A stretch of DNA of 32,319 nucleotides from Limisphaerales bacterium (GTDB lineage Bacteria > Verrucomicrobiota > Verrucomicrobiia > Limisphaerales > UBA11358). A program made the translations under genes and the position numbers. Below are positions 22,633-30,838 of the stretch, piece by piece. Position 1 is the stretch's first letter. Each line of letters starts with the position of its first letter. The stretch covers positions 1-32,319 of the forward strand of contig JANYCI010000168.1 in assembly GCA_025360325.1 (NCBI GenBank), in the 5' to 3' direction. The notes beneath the pieces are model-generated. The model ran no database searches, was not told where the DNA came from, and was given only the letters and a program-made list of their open reading frames with translations.

Positions 22633-24066
22633 TTATTTCCGGTATGCCTTCAGGTATTGCTTGACGGTGCTTTTCCACGAGAAATCGGCCTGCATTCCGT
22701 TTTTTCTAAATTCTTTTAGTAACGCTGGGGTTTGGTAGATGGCCATCGCTTTGCGGATGGCTTTAGCCAGTGCGCGGGAGCTGTATTCAAAAAATTTTAT
22801 TCCGTTCGCCTTTTTTTGGGATTCAGAAAAATCTACAACGCTGTCATCGAGTCCGCCGGTGGCGCGCACGATTGGAATCGTGCCGTAGCGCAAACTATAC
22901 ATTTGGTTCAAGCCGCACGGCTCGAAGCGTGATGGCATCAGGAAAAAATCGCAGCCAGCCTCGATGCGGTGCGCGAGTGTCTCGTCATAACCAAAACGCA
23001 CAGCGACTTTGCTGGGATGACGCCGGGCGAGTTCGCGGTAGCCGTGCTCAAATTCCGGCGAGCCGCTCCCGAGCTGGCAAAATTGGATGTCGGCCTGCAA
23101 CATTTCTTCTAGCGCGGCGAGCTGGATGTCCACGCCCTTTTGTTCCGCGAGGCGCGAGATGGTTCCGAACAGCGGTATTTTTTCGGCAACGGGCAGGGCA
23201 AGCAGGCGTTGCAATTCCTGCTTGTTGAAACTTTTGCCGCCGGGTCGCGTCGCGGAATACGACCTGAACAGGCGGGAATTTTTTTCCGTGTTCCATTCCG
23301 CGTAGTCCACGCCGTTCAAGATGCCGGTCAGTTTCGCGGCGTGCGTGCGGAGAAATCCGTCTAGCCCGCAGCCGAATTCCTCCGTCGTGATCTCGCGGGC
23401 GTAACGCGGGCTGACCGTGGTGACGATATCGGCAAACGCGATGCCGGCTTTCAAAAAATTGATGAAGCCAAAAAATTCCGCGCCCGTCGGCGTGAAAAAA
23501 TCCGGGTCGAGATTCGTGAGCGGAAAAATTTCTTTCGGAAAAACTCCCTGATACGCGAGGTTGTGAATCGTGAGACAGGTGCGCGGTGCGTTCCCCCACC
23601 CTGCGCGTTTCGCCTGTAAAATCAGGGCGGGAACGAGGCCGGTCTGCCAGTCGTGGCCGTGAACGAGATCGGCTTGCCACGGCAGATAGCGCGCCAGATG
23701 CACGACGCATTTGGAAAAAAATAGATATCGTTCGGGATTGTCGGCGTAGCTGATGTTTTTCTCGAAGTAGATTCCGGCGCGGTCAAAAAATTCCGGCTGC
23801 TCGATGAAATAAATTTTCAGGCGCGGCGCAAAATCCAGTTCCCACAATTGGCCGGAGAAAAATTCAGCGCCGAACGGCAGATCAAAATTCCAGTCCACCT
23901 TCCGCAGCGCCGGAAACTTTTCGCGGATGCCGCGATACAGCGGCGTGACGATGCGCGCTTCGTGTCCGGCTTCGGCCAACGCCACGCCGAGCGCGCCGAC
24001 CATGTCCGCGAGGCCACCGGTTTTAGAGAACGGATAAACTTCGCTGCTGGCGAGGAGAATTTTCAT
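22633..24066 (-). CDS. glgA: Glycogen synthase (ADP-glucose, GT5)
   Basis: 477 residues, the standard length. Transfers glucose from ADP-glucose to the growing alpha-1,4-glucan. The N-terminal domain begins ILLASSEVYPFSKTGGLADM, where KTGGL binds ADP-glucose. HGHDWQTGLVPALI, TIHNLAYQG and NGVDYAEWN are family blocks. In the C-terminal domain, FGTISRLAEQKGVD and PSRFEPCGLNQMYSLRYG (nucleotide-sugar site with the conserved Glu) are intact, followed by ATGGLDDSV. No other glycogen gene is in the window. ATG at 24066; no Shine-Dalgarno. It is followed by a convergent SDR gene and preceded by serS on the same strand with a CACCAAG hairpin between. Confidence 0.96.
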   Translation of the reverse strand: MKILLASSEVYPFSKTGGLADMVGALGVALAEAGHEARIVTPLYRGIREKFPALRKVDWNFDLPFGAEFFSGQLWELDFAPRLKIYFIEQPEFFDRAGIYFEKNISYADNPERYLFFSKCVVHLARYLPWQADLVHGHDWQTGLVPALILQAKRAGWGNAPRTCLTIHNLAYQGVFPKEIFPLTNLDPDFFTPTGAEFFGFINFLKAGIAFADIVTTVSPRYAREITTEEFGCGLDGFLRTHAAKLTGILNGVDYAEWNTEKNSRLFRSYSATRPGGKSFNKQELQRLLALPVAEKIPLFGTISRLAEQKGVDIQLAALEEMLQADIQFCQLGSGSPEFEHGYRELARRHPSKVAVRFGYDETLAHRIEAGCDFFLMPSRFEPCGLNQMYSLRYGTIPIVRATGGLDDSVVDFSESQKKANGIKFFEYSSRALAKAIRKAMAIYQTPALLKEFRKNGMQADFSWKSTVKQYLKAYRK

Positions 24067-24081
24067 TGCCGGAATAAACCC

Positions 24082-24146
24082 ACCAAGTCACCAAGTCACC
24101 AAGAAAAGTGAATTGGGGGAAAGCCTTGGTGCCTTGGTGTCTTGGT
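24082..24146. repeat. Inverted repeat of CACCAAG words between serS and glgA
   Basis: The left arm 24082-24103 is ACCAAG repeated three times with TC spacers. The right arm 24125-24146 is its reverse complement with two mismatches (CTTGGTGCCTTGGTGTCTTG). The loop is 21 nt. It fills most of the 89-bp gap between two co-directional genes. Internal tandem words resemble the GGATGAA element in design but not in sequence. Confidence 0.85.
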
Positions 24147-24155
24147 AGTTCAAAG

Positions 24156-25457
24156 TTACGGGGAAATCTTTTCAGTTTTCAGATACGGTTGCAACGCCTC
24201 GGGAATGTTCACCGAGCCATCCGCTTGTTGATGCGTCTCGATGAGCGCGACAAACAAACGCGCCAACGCCGTGCCGCTGCCGTTGAGGATGTGCGGAAAT
24301 TTATTTTCGCCCGCCTCCGTTTTGAAACGCATATTCATTCGGCGCGATTGGAAATCTTCGCAGTTCGAGCAACTCGAAACTTCCAGGTAGCTCCCCTGCC
24401 CTGGCGCCCACACTTCGATGTCGTAAGTCTTCGCGCTGCCGAAACCCATGTCGCCCGTGCAGAGCAGAATCACGCGGTAATGCAGGCCGAGCAGTTGCAA
24501 CACTTTTTCCGCGTTGCCCACCATCTTTTCCAGCTCGTCATAAGCGTTCTCCGGCTTCACGATCTTGATCAGTTCCACCTTGTCGAACTGATGCACCCGA
24601 ATCATTCCGCGCGTGCCCACGCCCGCCGCGCCCGCCTCGCCACGAAAACACGGCGTGTAAGCGCAGTAACGAATCGGCAACTGCTTCTCCGCCAAAATTT
24701 CCTCGCGATGAATGTTCGCCACCGGCGTCTCGGCGGTGGGAATCAAATACAACTTGCCGAGATTTTTCGCATCGTCACCTTCCGCCACGCCGTAGTATTG
24801 ATCTTTGAACTTCGGAAATTGTCCCACGCCCACGAGACATTGTTCGCCCACCATCAGCGGTGGTGAAACCTCCGTGTAATCATGCTGCGTGATGTGCAAA
24901 TCCAAGAGAAAAGAAATCAATGCCCGCTCCAGCCGCGCGCCCCAATTCGTGTAGAGCAAAAAACCACTGCCCGACAACTTCGCCGCGCGCTCAAAATCCA
25001 CCAGCTTCAGCGACGCACACAATTCAACGTGCGACTTCGGCTTGAAATCAAAATTCTGTTTCGCGCCGTGAACGCGGATTTCAGGATTATCCTCCGCCGA
25101 TTTGCCGAGCGGAATGGATCCATGCGGGAGATTTGGTAATTGCAGCATCAACGTATCACGCGCGACTTCGCTTTCCGCCGCCTGCTTGTCCAGTGCGGAA
25201 ATCTTATCGCCCAAATCTTTCGTCTCCGCCTTCTTCGCGTCCGCCTCGGCGATTTTCTTCTGACCCATCAGCGCGCCGATTTCTTTACTCACGCGATTGC
25301 GGAGCGATTTCAGCGACTCCACTTCAGAGAGCGCTTTACGCCGCGCCTCATCCAGCGTGAGGATGTCGTCAATCTTCGCTTCATCCCCTGCCCCGCGCGT
25401 GGCGAGACGTGAGCGGACGAAATCAGTTTTTTCGCGGATCAATTTGATGTCGAGCAC
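24156..25457 (-). CDS. serS: Seryl-tRNA synthetase
   Basis: 433 residues. Charges tRNA-Ser (and tRNA-Sec if present) with serine. N-terminal MLDIKLIREKTDFVRSRLA begins the tRNA-binding coiled-coil arm (about residues 28-105, rich in Lys/Glu/Ala). The class II catalytic core has motif 2 CFRGEAGAAGVGTRGMIRVH and motif 3 NGSGTALARLFVALIE. TAETPVANIHREEIL and the EVSSCSNCEDFQSRRMN stretch are typical of bacterial SerS. The start codon is GTG at 25457; the MLDIKLIR N-terminus is what the family expects, so the start is secure. It is divergent from the desaturase gene. Confidence 0.97.
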   Translation of the reverse strand: MLDIKLIREKTDFVRSRLATRGAGDEAKIDDILTLDEARRKALSEVESLKSLRNRVSKEIGALMGQKKIAEADAKKAETKDLGDKISALDKQAAESEVARDTLMLQLPNLPHGSIPLGKSAEDNPEIRVHGAKQNFDFKPKSHVELCASLKLVDFERAAKLSGSGFLLYTNWGARLERALISFLLDLHITQHDYTEVSPPLMVGEQCLVGVGQFPKFKDQYYGVAEGDDAKNLGKLYLIPTAETPVANIHREEILAEKQLPIRYCAYTPCFRGEAGAAGVGTRGMIRVHQFDKVELIKIVKPENAYDELEKMVGNAEKVLQLLGLHYRVILLCTGDMGFGSAKTYDIEVWAPGQGSYLEVSSCSNCEDFQSRRMNMRFKTEAGENKFPHILNGSGTALARLFVALIETHQQADGSVNIPEALQPYLKTEKISP

Positions 25458-25580
25458 GCGGAGAATTTAAGAAATCAATCAGCGCACGGCAAGTTTGAAG
25501 CCTGTCGCGCAGTTGCCGATTGACCTCTGTCCGATATAGCGTAGCCTCCGGCATCATCGTATTTGAATTTTTGTCGCAGG

Positions 25581-25603
25581 GGTGGCAAAAGGTATTTGCC
25601 ACC
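25581..25603 (+). promoter_or_regulatory. Perfect 9-bp hairpin just upstream of the desaturase start
   Basis: GGTGGCAAA-AGGTA-TTTGCCACC is a perfect inverted repeat with a 5-nt loop that ends 6 bases before the desaturase ATG. In DNA it could be an operator; in RNA it would occlude the ribosome-binding region. It is different in size and composition from the long intergenic repeats of this window. Confidence 0.55.
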
Positions 25604-25609
25604 TTGTAA

Positions 25610-26584
25610 ATGAGAACCGGACAGGAATTGATTTTAGCCACCAAGCGCTTTGCGAAAGACAACACGCTCCGAAGCTGGTGGTGCGTGCTTTCAACTTTGT
25701 TCCTGCTGCTGGCGGCACTGGCGGGGACGTTCTGGAATTTTCCACTGCTCGCCCGCGTCGTGTGCAGCGTTTTGGCTGGGCTCCTCATGATTCGAGCCTT
25801 CGTCATCTATCACGACCAGCAGCACCACGCGATTCTGCCGAAATCGAAATTGGCGGAAGGCTTGATGCAAATCTTCGGCATTCTCGCCATCAGTCCCAGC
25901 AGCGTCTGGCGCAGTTCGCACAACCATCATCACAACCACAACTCCCGGTTGCGCGGGTCGCAAATCGGTTCGTATCCGATCATGACCAAGGAGCAATTCA
26001 TCAAGACGCCGCCGGGCAAGCGCCGGGTCTATCTTTTCATCCGCCATCCCCTCACGATTCTGTTCGGCTATGTGTTTATGTTCCTGTTTGGGATGTGCCT
26101 CAATCCTTTTTTCAATCATCCGAAGAAACATTTCGATTGCCTCGTTGCTTTCGTCGTTCACCTCGCCATCAGCGTGTTGCTGGTTTATTATGGCGGCTGG
26201 CTCGCGCTGCTGTTGACGCAGTTGATTCCGAACTTCATCGCCTTGGGCATCGGGAGCTATCTGTTCTACGCGCAGCATAATTTCCCCGGCGTCACGTTCG
26301 CCGACAACGCTGGCTGGACCTATGAGAAGGCCGCGCTGGAATCCTCCAGCTACCTGCGCACCAGTCGGCTCATGGCGTGGTTCACCGCCAACATCGGCTA
26401 TCACCATGTTCATCATCTGAATTCCAAAATTCCGTTCTACCGTCTGCCGGAAGTCATCCGGGAAATGCCCGAACTGCAAGCCCCCAAAACCACTTCGTTG
26501 CTTCCAACGGACATTCTCCGCTGCTTGCGGCTCAAAGTCTGGTGTGTCGAAACGCAACGCATGGTCGGTGTCCGTAATTTGTAA
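25610..26584 (+). CDS. Membrane fatty-acid desaturase
   Basis: 324 residues, ATG at 25610. Integral-membrane di-iron desaturase with three histidine boxes: HDQQHH (68-73), HNHHHNH (104-110) and YHHVHH (264-269), plus AQHNFPG (His223). Hydrophobic pairs lie near residues 25-45, 50-65, 147-165 and 180-212. The pattern fits acyl-lipid or acyl-CoA desaturases of the omega-6/delta-12-like class. Box 2 is unusually His-rich. It introduces double bonds into membrane acyl chains and would adjust fluidity. lpxD follows 20 bp later on the same strand, implying co-transcription. A perfect hairpin precedes the start codon. Confidence 0.9.
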   Translation: MRTGQELILATKRFAKDNTLRSWWCVLSTLFLLLAALAGTFWNFPLLARVVCSVLAGLLMIRAFVIYHDQQHHAILPKSKLAEGLMQIFGILAISPSSVWRSSHNHHHNHNSRLRGSQIGSYPIMTKEQFIKTPPGKRRVYLFIRHPLTILFGYVFMFLFGMCLNPFFNHPKKHFDCLVAFVVHLAISVLLVYYGGWLALLLTQLIPNFIALGIGSYLFYAQHNFPGVTFADNAGWTYEKAALESSSYLRTSRLMAWFTANIGYHHVHHLNSKIPFYRLPEVIREMPELQAPKTTSLLPTDILRCLRLKVWCVETQRMVGVRNL

Positions 26585-26604
26585 CCTCCTCCCCGCCTCT
26601 CATC

Positions 26605-27633
26605 ATGTCATTCACCGCTGCTGAAATCGCCAAACAACTCAACGGTGAAGTCATCGGTGACGCCACTACCACGCTCACCGGGTTTGCCTCCGCCGAACTC
26701 GCGCGCACGGGTGACCTGACTTTTGCCGACAAGGAAGAATACTTCCGCGCCGCCGAAGCAAGTCCCGCCGCCGCGATTCTCATCTCCGGCCCGTTCACCT
26801 CCACGACAAAAGTTCTCATCCGTGTGAAGGACGCCCGCATCGCCGTGGCGCGCGTGTTGCCGACATTTTTTCCGCCGGACGAAATGCCTCAAGGTATTCA
26901 TCCGAGCGCGAGCATCGCGGCCTCGGCGCAGATTGATGCCACCGCACACATCGGGCCGGGCTGCGTGATCGGTGCGCGCGTGAAACTCGGTGCGCGCACC
27001 GTGCTGCTCGGCGGCAATCACATCAGCCGCGACTGCGTGATCGGTGACGATGTCTGTTTGTTTCCGAACGTGGTGCTTTACACGCGGACGCAAATCGGCA
27101 ACCGCGTGAGCATCCACGCTGGCACGGTCATCGGCTCGGATGGCTACGGCTACGCGTTTGACGAAGGCCGTCACCGCAAAGTTTTGCAAGTCGGCAACGT
27201 CATCATTCACGACGATGTGGAGATCGGCGCGAACGCGGCCATTGATCGCGGTGCGCTCGGCCCAACAATCATTGGCCAAGGCACGAAGATTGATAACTTG
27301 GTTCACGTCGCGCACAACGTCGTCATGGGTCGGCATTGTCTCGTGATGGGTCAAGTGGGATTTGCCGGCAGCACGCATCTGGGCGACTACTGCGTGATCG
27401 CGTCGCAGTCGGGCATCGCCGGGCATCTCAAACTTGGTCCGCAAGCCACCGTCGGCGCGAAGTCCGGCGTGATGCGCGACGTTGGCCCGAAAGAAACCGT
27501 GCTCGGCGTCCCCGCGATGCCGGATAAGCAAACTAAGCGGCAATGGATCGCCATGCAGCAACTGCCCGAAATGATCCGCCGGCTGCGCGAGCTAGAGAAC
27601 CAAGTGGCGGAACTGAAGGCGAAGGTTCAGTAA
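26605..27633 (+). CDS. lpxD: UDP-3-O-acylglucosamine N-acyltransferase
   Basis: 342 residues, the usual length. Third step of lipid A synthesis: transfers an acyl chain from acyl-ACP to the 2-amine of UDP-3-O-acyl-glucosamine. The N-terminal uridine-binding domain (MSFTAAEIAKQLNGEVIGD, then GDLTFADKEEY) is followed by left-handed beta-helix hexapeptide repeats (about 100-290, for example IHPSASIAASAQIDATAHIG). NLVHVAHNVVMG carries the conserved catalytic His. A C-terminal helix (MIRRLRELENQVAELKAKV) completes the protein. Its usual partners bamA, fabZ and lpxA are not adjacent; instead it follows a fatty-acid desaturase. Its presence shows an LPS-type outer membrane. Confidence 0.96.
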   Translation: MSFTAAEIAKQLNGEVIGDATTTLTGFASAELARTGDLTFADKEEYFRAAEASPAAAILISGPFTSTTKVLIRVKDARIAVARVLPTFFPPDEMPQGIHPSASIAASAQIDATAHIGPGCVIGARVKLGARTVLLGGNHISRDCVIGDDVCLFPNVVLYTRTQIGNRVSIHAGTVIGSDGYGYAFDEGRHRKVLQVGNVIIHDDVEIGANAAIDRGALGPTIIGQGTKIDNLVHVAHNVVMGRHCLVMGQVGFAGSTHLGDYCVIASQSGIAGHLKLGPQATVGAKSGVMRDVGPKETVLGVPAMPDKQTKRQWIAMQQLPEMIRRLRELENQVAELKAKVQ

Positions 27634-27660
27634 TCAGTTCGTGCTGGAGCCGCGCTAGAC

Positions 27661-28596
27661 TTAATTCGCTTTCTTTACCAGTAGTCGGTGGGCGGCGCGG
27701 TAGGTTAGATGACTGGCTATCCGCATCCACGAATCGCCGTTCGTGTGGAGCAAGCGGAGTTTGTTCAACGCTTCGGCGAACTTTAATTGATAGAGTTTGG
27801 CAATTGCCCAGGTATAGAGAATTTCGCGTAGGTGGTTACTGATTCGGCTGCGGATTTCTCCGACAACCAGTTCCGGCATCTGCAACCATCGTTCCAATCG
27901 GAGTTGAATGTTGCGATAGGCAATGTCGGGTATTTGATACAAGTCCACCAACCGGGTCAGCGAGGTGGTGCGGTCAATCTGCACGAGCGGTTCGCCAACG
28001 ACACAGAAGCGAGTCAGAAAGGAGAGCCGAAAGATGAGGTCGGTATCTTCACCAATCTCTAGGTCTTCATTAAAACAATTTAGTTTCAAGAGTAGGTCGC
28101 GCCGCACGAGCAGGCTTTGGACAAAGAACGCCGCCTGCTTGGCGAGAATGAATTTTATAGGCTCGGCGATTTCACCCGCACCGCCGGGACAATCCAAGCC
28201 GGCGGCTAGGAAGGCGTTGGCTGGCTGGCTGGGATCTCCGAAGTAACGGCAATCGGTAAAACAGGCACCGAATTCTTTACCCATGACTGCGAGCAGTTGC
28301 ACCTGCCGTTCCAACTTGGTTGGTTCCCAGAGATCATCGGAAGCTAGAATCGCGATCCATTCTCCCTGCGCGAGTTTGATGCCCGCGTTCTGTGCGGCAC
28401 TGGCACCTTGGTTCTTCTGGTAAAAATATCGTAGCCGATCTTGATAGGGACGCAACCGTTCCACCGTGTCGTCTGTAGAGCCATCATCAATGATGATGAT
28501 TTCGCGTGGCGGGTAAGTTTGCGCGAGCGCACTCTGAACGGCGCGCACGATTTCATTGCCGCGATTATAAGTGGGAATGACGACTGATATATCCAT
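27661..28596 (-). CDS. Family 2 glycosyltransferase
   Basis: 311 residues from ATG 28596, which gives the expected MDISVVIPTYNRG start; the track's 28629 start adds 11 unrelated residues. GT-A fold: DDGSTDD at 37-43, KNQGASAAQNAGIKLAQGEW and the DxD-like ASDD at 85-88, where metal and nucleotide-sugar bind. A substrate region follows (SLLVRRDLLLKLNCFNEDLEIGEDTDLIFRL, quoted here in part, contains the ED motif). The C-terminal 90 residues are helical. Probably transfers a sugar to a polysaccharide or lipid; the acceptor is unknown. It shares a strand with the fatty-acid hydroxylase family gene 48 bp upstream and is convergent with lpxD across 27 bp. Confidence 0.9.
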   Translation of the reverse strand: MDISVVIPTYNRGNEIVRAVQSALAQTYPPREIIIIDDGSTDDTVERLRPYQDRLRYFYQKNQGASAAQNAGIKLAQGEWIAILASDDLWEPTKLERQVQLLAVMGKEFGACFTDCRYFGDPSQPANAFLAAGLDCPGGAGEIAEPIKFILAKQAAFFVQSLLVRRDLLLKLNCFNEDLEIGEDTDLIFRLSFLTRFCVVGEPLVQIDRTTSLTRLVDLYQIPDIAYRNIQLRLERWLQMPELVVGEIRSRISNHLREILYTWAIAKLYQLKFAEALNKLRLLHTNGDSWMRIASHLTYRAAHRLLVKKAN

Positions 28597-28644
28597 ATCA
28601 TTCCGTTGCGTGGACTGGTGGCGAACCAATGCGGATAGGTAAGG

Positions 28645-29694
28645 TCATTTGTAATGTCCAAATAAGCGCCGCCACATTTGCGACCACGGCGACTTGAGCC
28701 GGTTTTTGACATCGCCTAGCTCAAGCCCCACCAGTTTTTCGCCGGGGACGCCGGTGGCCGGATAAGTATGGTAATTCTTACACTGGGTGCCAAAGAGATG
28801 ATCCCAAATACTAAAGATCGCGCCAAAGTTCCGGTCGTGATGCTCGCGTTCCACCGAGTGATGCACCCGGTGGGACTGCGGCGTGACGAGCACGAAGCGA
28901 AGCGGCCCGAGGTTGGTGCGGATGTTGCCGTGGTAAAACCGGCTATACCAATCCTTGAAGATGACCATCGCCACAATGACGGGCAGGTCTATGCGCAAAA
29001 ATATAAACGGCACGGTGACGAAGGTATGCCGGACCAAGTATTCCAAAGGATGATAACGAAAGTCCGAGAAGAAATTCAGCTCCGTTTGCGAATGATGCAA
29101 GGCGTGCAGCTTCCACAGAAAAGGCACCGCGTGATTGATCCGGTGTTGAATCCAATAACCCAGATCAACGACCAGTATGCCCACAGCGATACGCAGCCAC
29201 ACGGGCATCTGGGTCAAGCCGTAGCAAGTCCACTGCGGAAAATAGACGGAGTGAAGTTTCGTCAGCACGGCGACGTAAGTTCCGACCACGAAGGCATTCA
29301 GAAAGGGTTCGTAAAAAAACCAAACTATGTCCTGACGGAAGCCGGCACTGAAAATCTTGCGATCTTTTTCGGCGGGAATCCAGCGCTCCAACACGAGGGT
29401 GAGCACCAGCACGCCCCAGAACGGGATGGTAAAAATGATGTTCTTAAAGAGTCGTTCAAAGGGATTATAAAAAAAGCGGACAACCGTTCTTTTAATCCAT
29501 TGGGCGCGGGTCTCGGTGGGCGGCGTCTGCGCCTGTTCTAAATTACCAACCACAGCAGTGAGGCTGGGATTATGCGGCGCGCTGGCGTCGCCTAAAAAAC
29601 TTTTTCCCCACGATCCCCAGATTCCCCACGCGGTGAGTGCCAATAGAAAAATCGCGAGGGCAAGCATCAAGTCCTTTGAAATTTTGGGTTGCAT
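28645..29694 (-). CDS. Sterol desaturase / fatty-acid hydroxylase family protein
   Basis: 349 residues, ATG at 29694 with an AGGCG-type Shine-Dalgarno a few bases upstream. Integral-membrane di-iron enzyme family: WIQHRINH, LHALHHSQTELN, FRYHPLE and HRVHHSVEREHHDRNFG give the full set of histidine clusters. An N-terminal signal-anchor helix (MLALAIFLLALTAWGIWGSW) is followed by about 60 residues before the core, an extension not usual in the family. Three or four core membrane spans follow (IPFWGVLVLTLVLERW, FLNAFVVGTYVAVLT, VWLRIAVGILVVDLGYW). Members hydroxylate or desaturate sterols, fatty acids, carotenoids or ether lipids; the substrate here is unknown. Confidence 0.9.
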   Translation of the reverse strand: MQPKISKDLMLALAIFLLALTAWGIWGSWGKSFLGDASAPHNPSLTAVVGNLEQAQTPPTETRAQWIKRTVVRFFYNPFERLFKNIIFTIPFWGVLVLTLVLERWIPAEKDRKIFSAGFRQDIVWFFYEPFLNAFVVGTYVAVLTKLHSVYFPQWTCYGLTQMPVWLRIAVGILVVDLGYWIQHRINHAVPFLWKLHALHHSQTELNFFSDFRYHPLEYLVRHTFVTVPFIFLRIDLPVIVAMVIFKDWYSRFYHGNIRTNLGPLRFVLVTPQSHRVHHSVEREHHDRNFGAIFSIWDHLFGTQCKNYHTYPATGVPGEKLVGLELGDVKNRLKSPWSQMWRRLFGHYK

Positions 29695-29857
29695 GGTCGC
29701 CTGACTTTTTCATTCGGCGAAATTGACTAATAATTAAGGCGTTTCGGGTGAAAAACTACGCAGGCACCTTGGTTTGTCAAGGGAAAGCGCCCGTGAACAA
29801 GGCTGATGAAATGCTCGGACGGCTGAAACAAGTTTGAGCAAATTGCTGCGAGCCGGT

Positions 29858-30838
29858 CTAATCTTCCGCCTTCGATTCGCGCGTGGTCAAATCGTGCAGA
29901 GCCTGCGCGGGATTTTTATTTTCGTAGAGTGCGGAATAAATTTCATCAATGATGGGCGTGTTGATCTTCAGCTTGCGCGCGAGGGCGTGGGCGGATTTCG
30001 CGGTGGGATAACCTTCGGCAATAGATTTTGTGCTGGCGAGAATGGCTTCAATTTTTTCGCCGCGTCCGAGTCGTTCGCCGAAACCACGGTTGCGGCTCAA
30101 TTTGGAAAAACACGTCACCATCAAATCGCCGAGGCCGCTCAAGCCAGAGAAAGTATCTGCCTGTGCGCCGCACGCCACACCGAGACGGCGCATCTCGGCG
30201 AGACCGCGCGTAACGAGCGCAGCCTTGGAATTGTCGCCAAAGCCGAGTCCATCGCACACGCCCGCCGCGATGGCGATGACGTTCTTCAACGCGCCGCCCA
30301 GCTCGACGCCGTGGATGTCATGGCTGGTATAAACGCGGAAGGCCGGGCGATGAAATAATTTTTGCACCGCGTTCGCCGTGGCTGCATTGGTGCTGGCCGC
30401 GACGATGGCTGTCGGCACGCCGCGTGCCACTTCCAGCGCGAGCGACGGTCCGGAGAGCGCAGCGAGCTTGGCGTGCGGCGCATTTGCCGTGAGCACGCCG
30501 CACATCGTCAACCCGCTCTGATGTTCAATGCCCTTGGTGACGCTGATGGCAATGCCGTGGAAATGTTTCAGCGACTCGGTGACATTGCGAAATGCCTTCG
30601 AGGGCACGGCGAGCACGATGATTTCAGCCCCGGCGATGGCGTGAGGCAAATCAGTTTCCAACTTCAACGCGCGCGGCAACTCGATGCCCGGCAGGTAACG
30701 CTCGTTGCGAAATGATTTTTGCAAATCGTCGAGATGCGCCACGTCGTGGCCCCAAAGCGTGACGTGATTTTTTCCATCGCACAAAAGCCGTGCGAGTGCC
30801 GTGCCCCACGCGCCCGCACCGAGAATAGTGGTGTTCAT
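29858..30838 (-). CDS. gpsA: Glycerol-3-phosphate dehydrogenase (NAD(P)+)
   Basis: 326 residues from ATG 30838; the track's 412-residue version begins in plsY's shadow. Reduces dihydroxyacetone phosphate to sn-glycerol-3-phosphate, the phospholipid backbone. NAD(P)-binding GAGAWGTALA is at residues 7-16, SVTKGIEH and ALSGPSLALEVARG follow, the catalytic Lys is in GGALKNVIAIAAG, and TRGLAEM and SGLGDLMVTC are conserved. The start is preceded by GGGGGAAACGA, one of few clear Shine-Dalgarno-like sequences here. It overlaps plsY by 4 bp (ATGA), so the two are translationally coupled; PlsY uses the product of GpsA. Confidence 0.97.
   Translation of the reverse strand: MNTTILGAGAWGTALARLLCDGKNHVTLWGHDVAHLDDLQKSFRNERYLPGIELPRALKLETDLPHAIAGAEIIVLAVPSKAFRNVTESLKHFHGIAISVTKGIEHQSGLTMCGVLTANAPHAKLAALSGPSLALEVARGVPTAIVAASTNAATANAVQKLFHRPAFRVYTSHDIHGVELGGALKNVIAIAAGVCDGLGFGDNSKAALVTRGLAEMRRLGVACGAQADTFSGLSGLGDLMVTCFSKLSRNRGFGERLGRGEKIEAILASTKSIAEGYPTAKSAHALARKLKINTPIIDEIYSALYENKNPAQALHDLTTRESKAED

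Noticed and set aside
25691-26557. 288-residue minus-strand ORF opposite the desaturase
   Set aside because: Antisense to a gene with three intact histidine boxes; no domain in the translation.
26608-27561. 317-residue minus-strand ORF opposite lpxD
   Set aside because: Shadow of the hexapeptide-repeat gene; the His/Asp-rich composition is an antisense artefact.
29767-29782. CCTTG-GTTTGT-CAAGG considered as the gpsA terminator
   Set aside because: Only a 5-bp stem, about 75 bp from the stop codon, with no T-run directly after it; not supportable.
29695-29857. TTAATTATTAG near 29729-29742 considered as a promoter of the hydroxylase gene
   Set aside because: AT-rich -10-like sequence, but the -35 match is poor and no comparison is possible.
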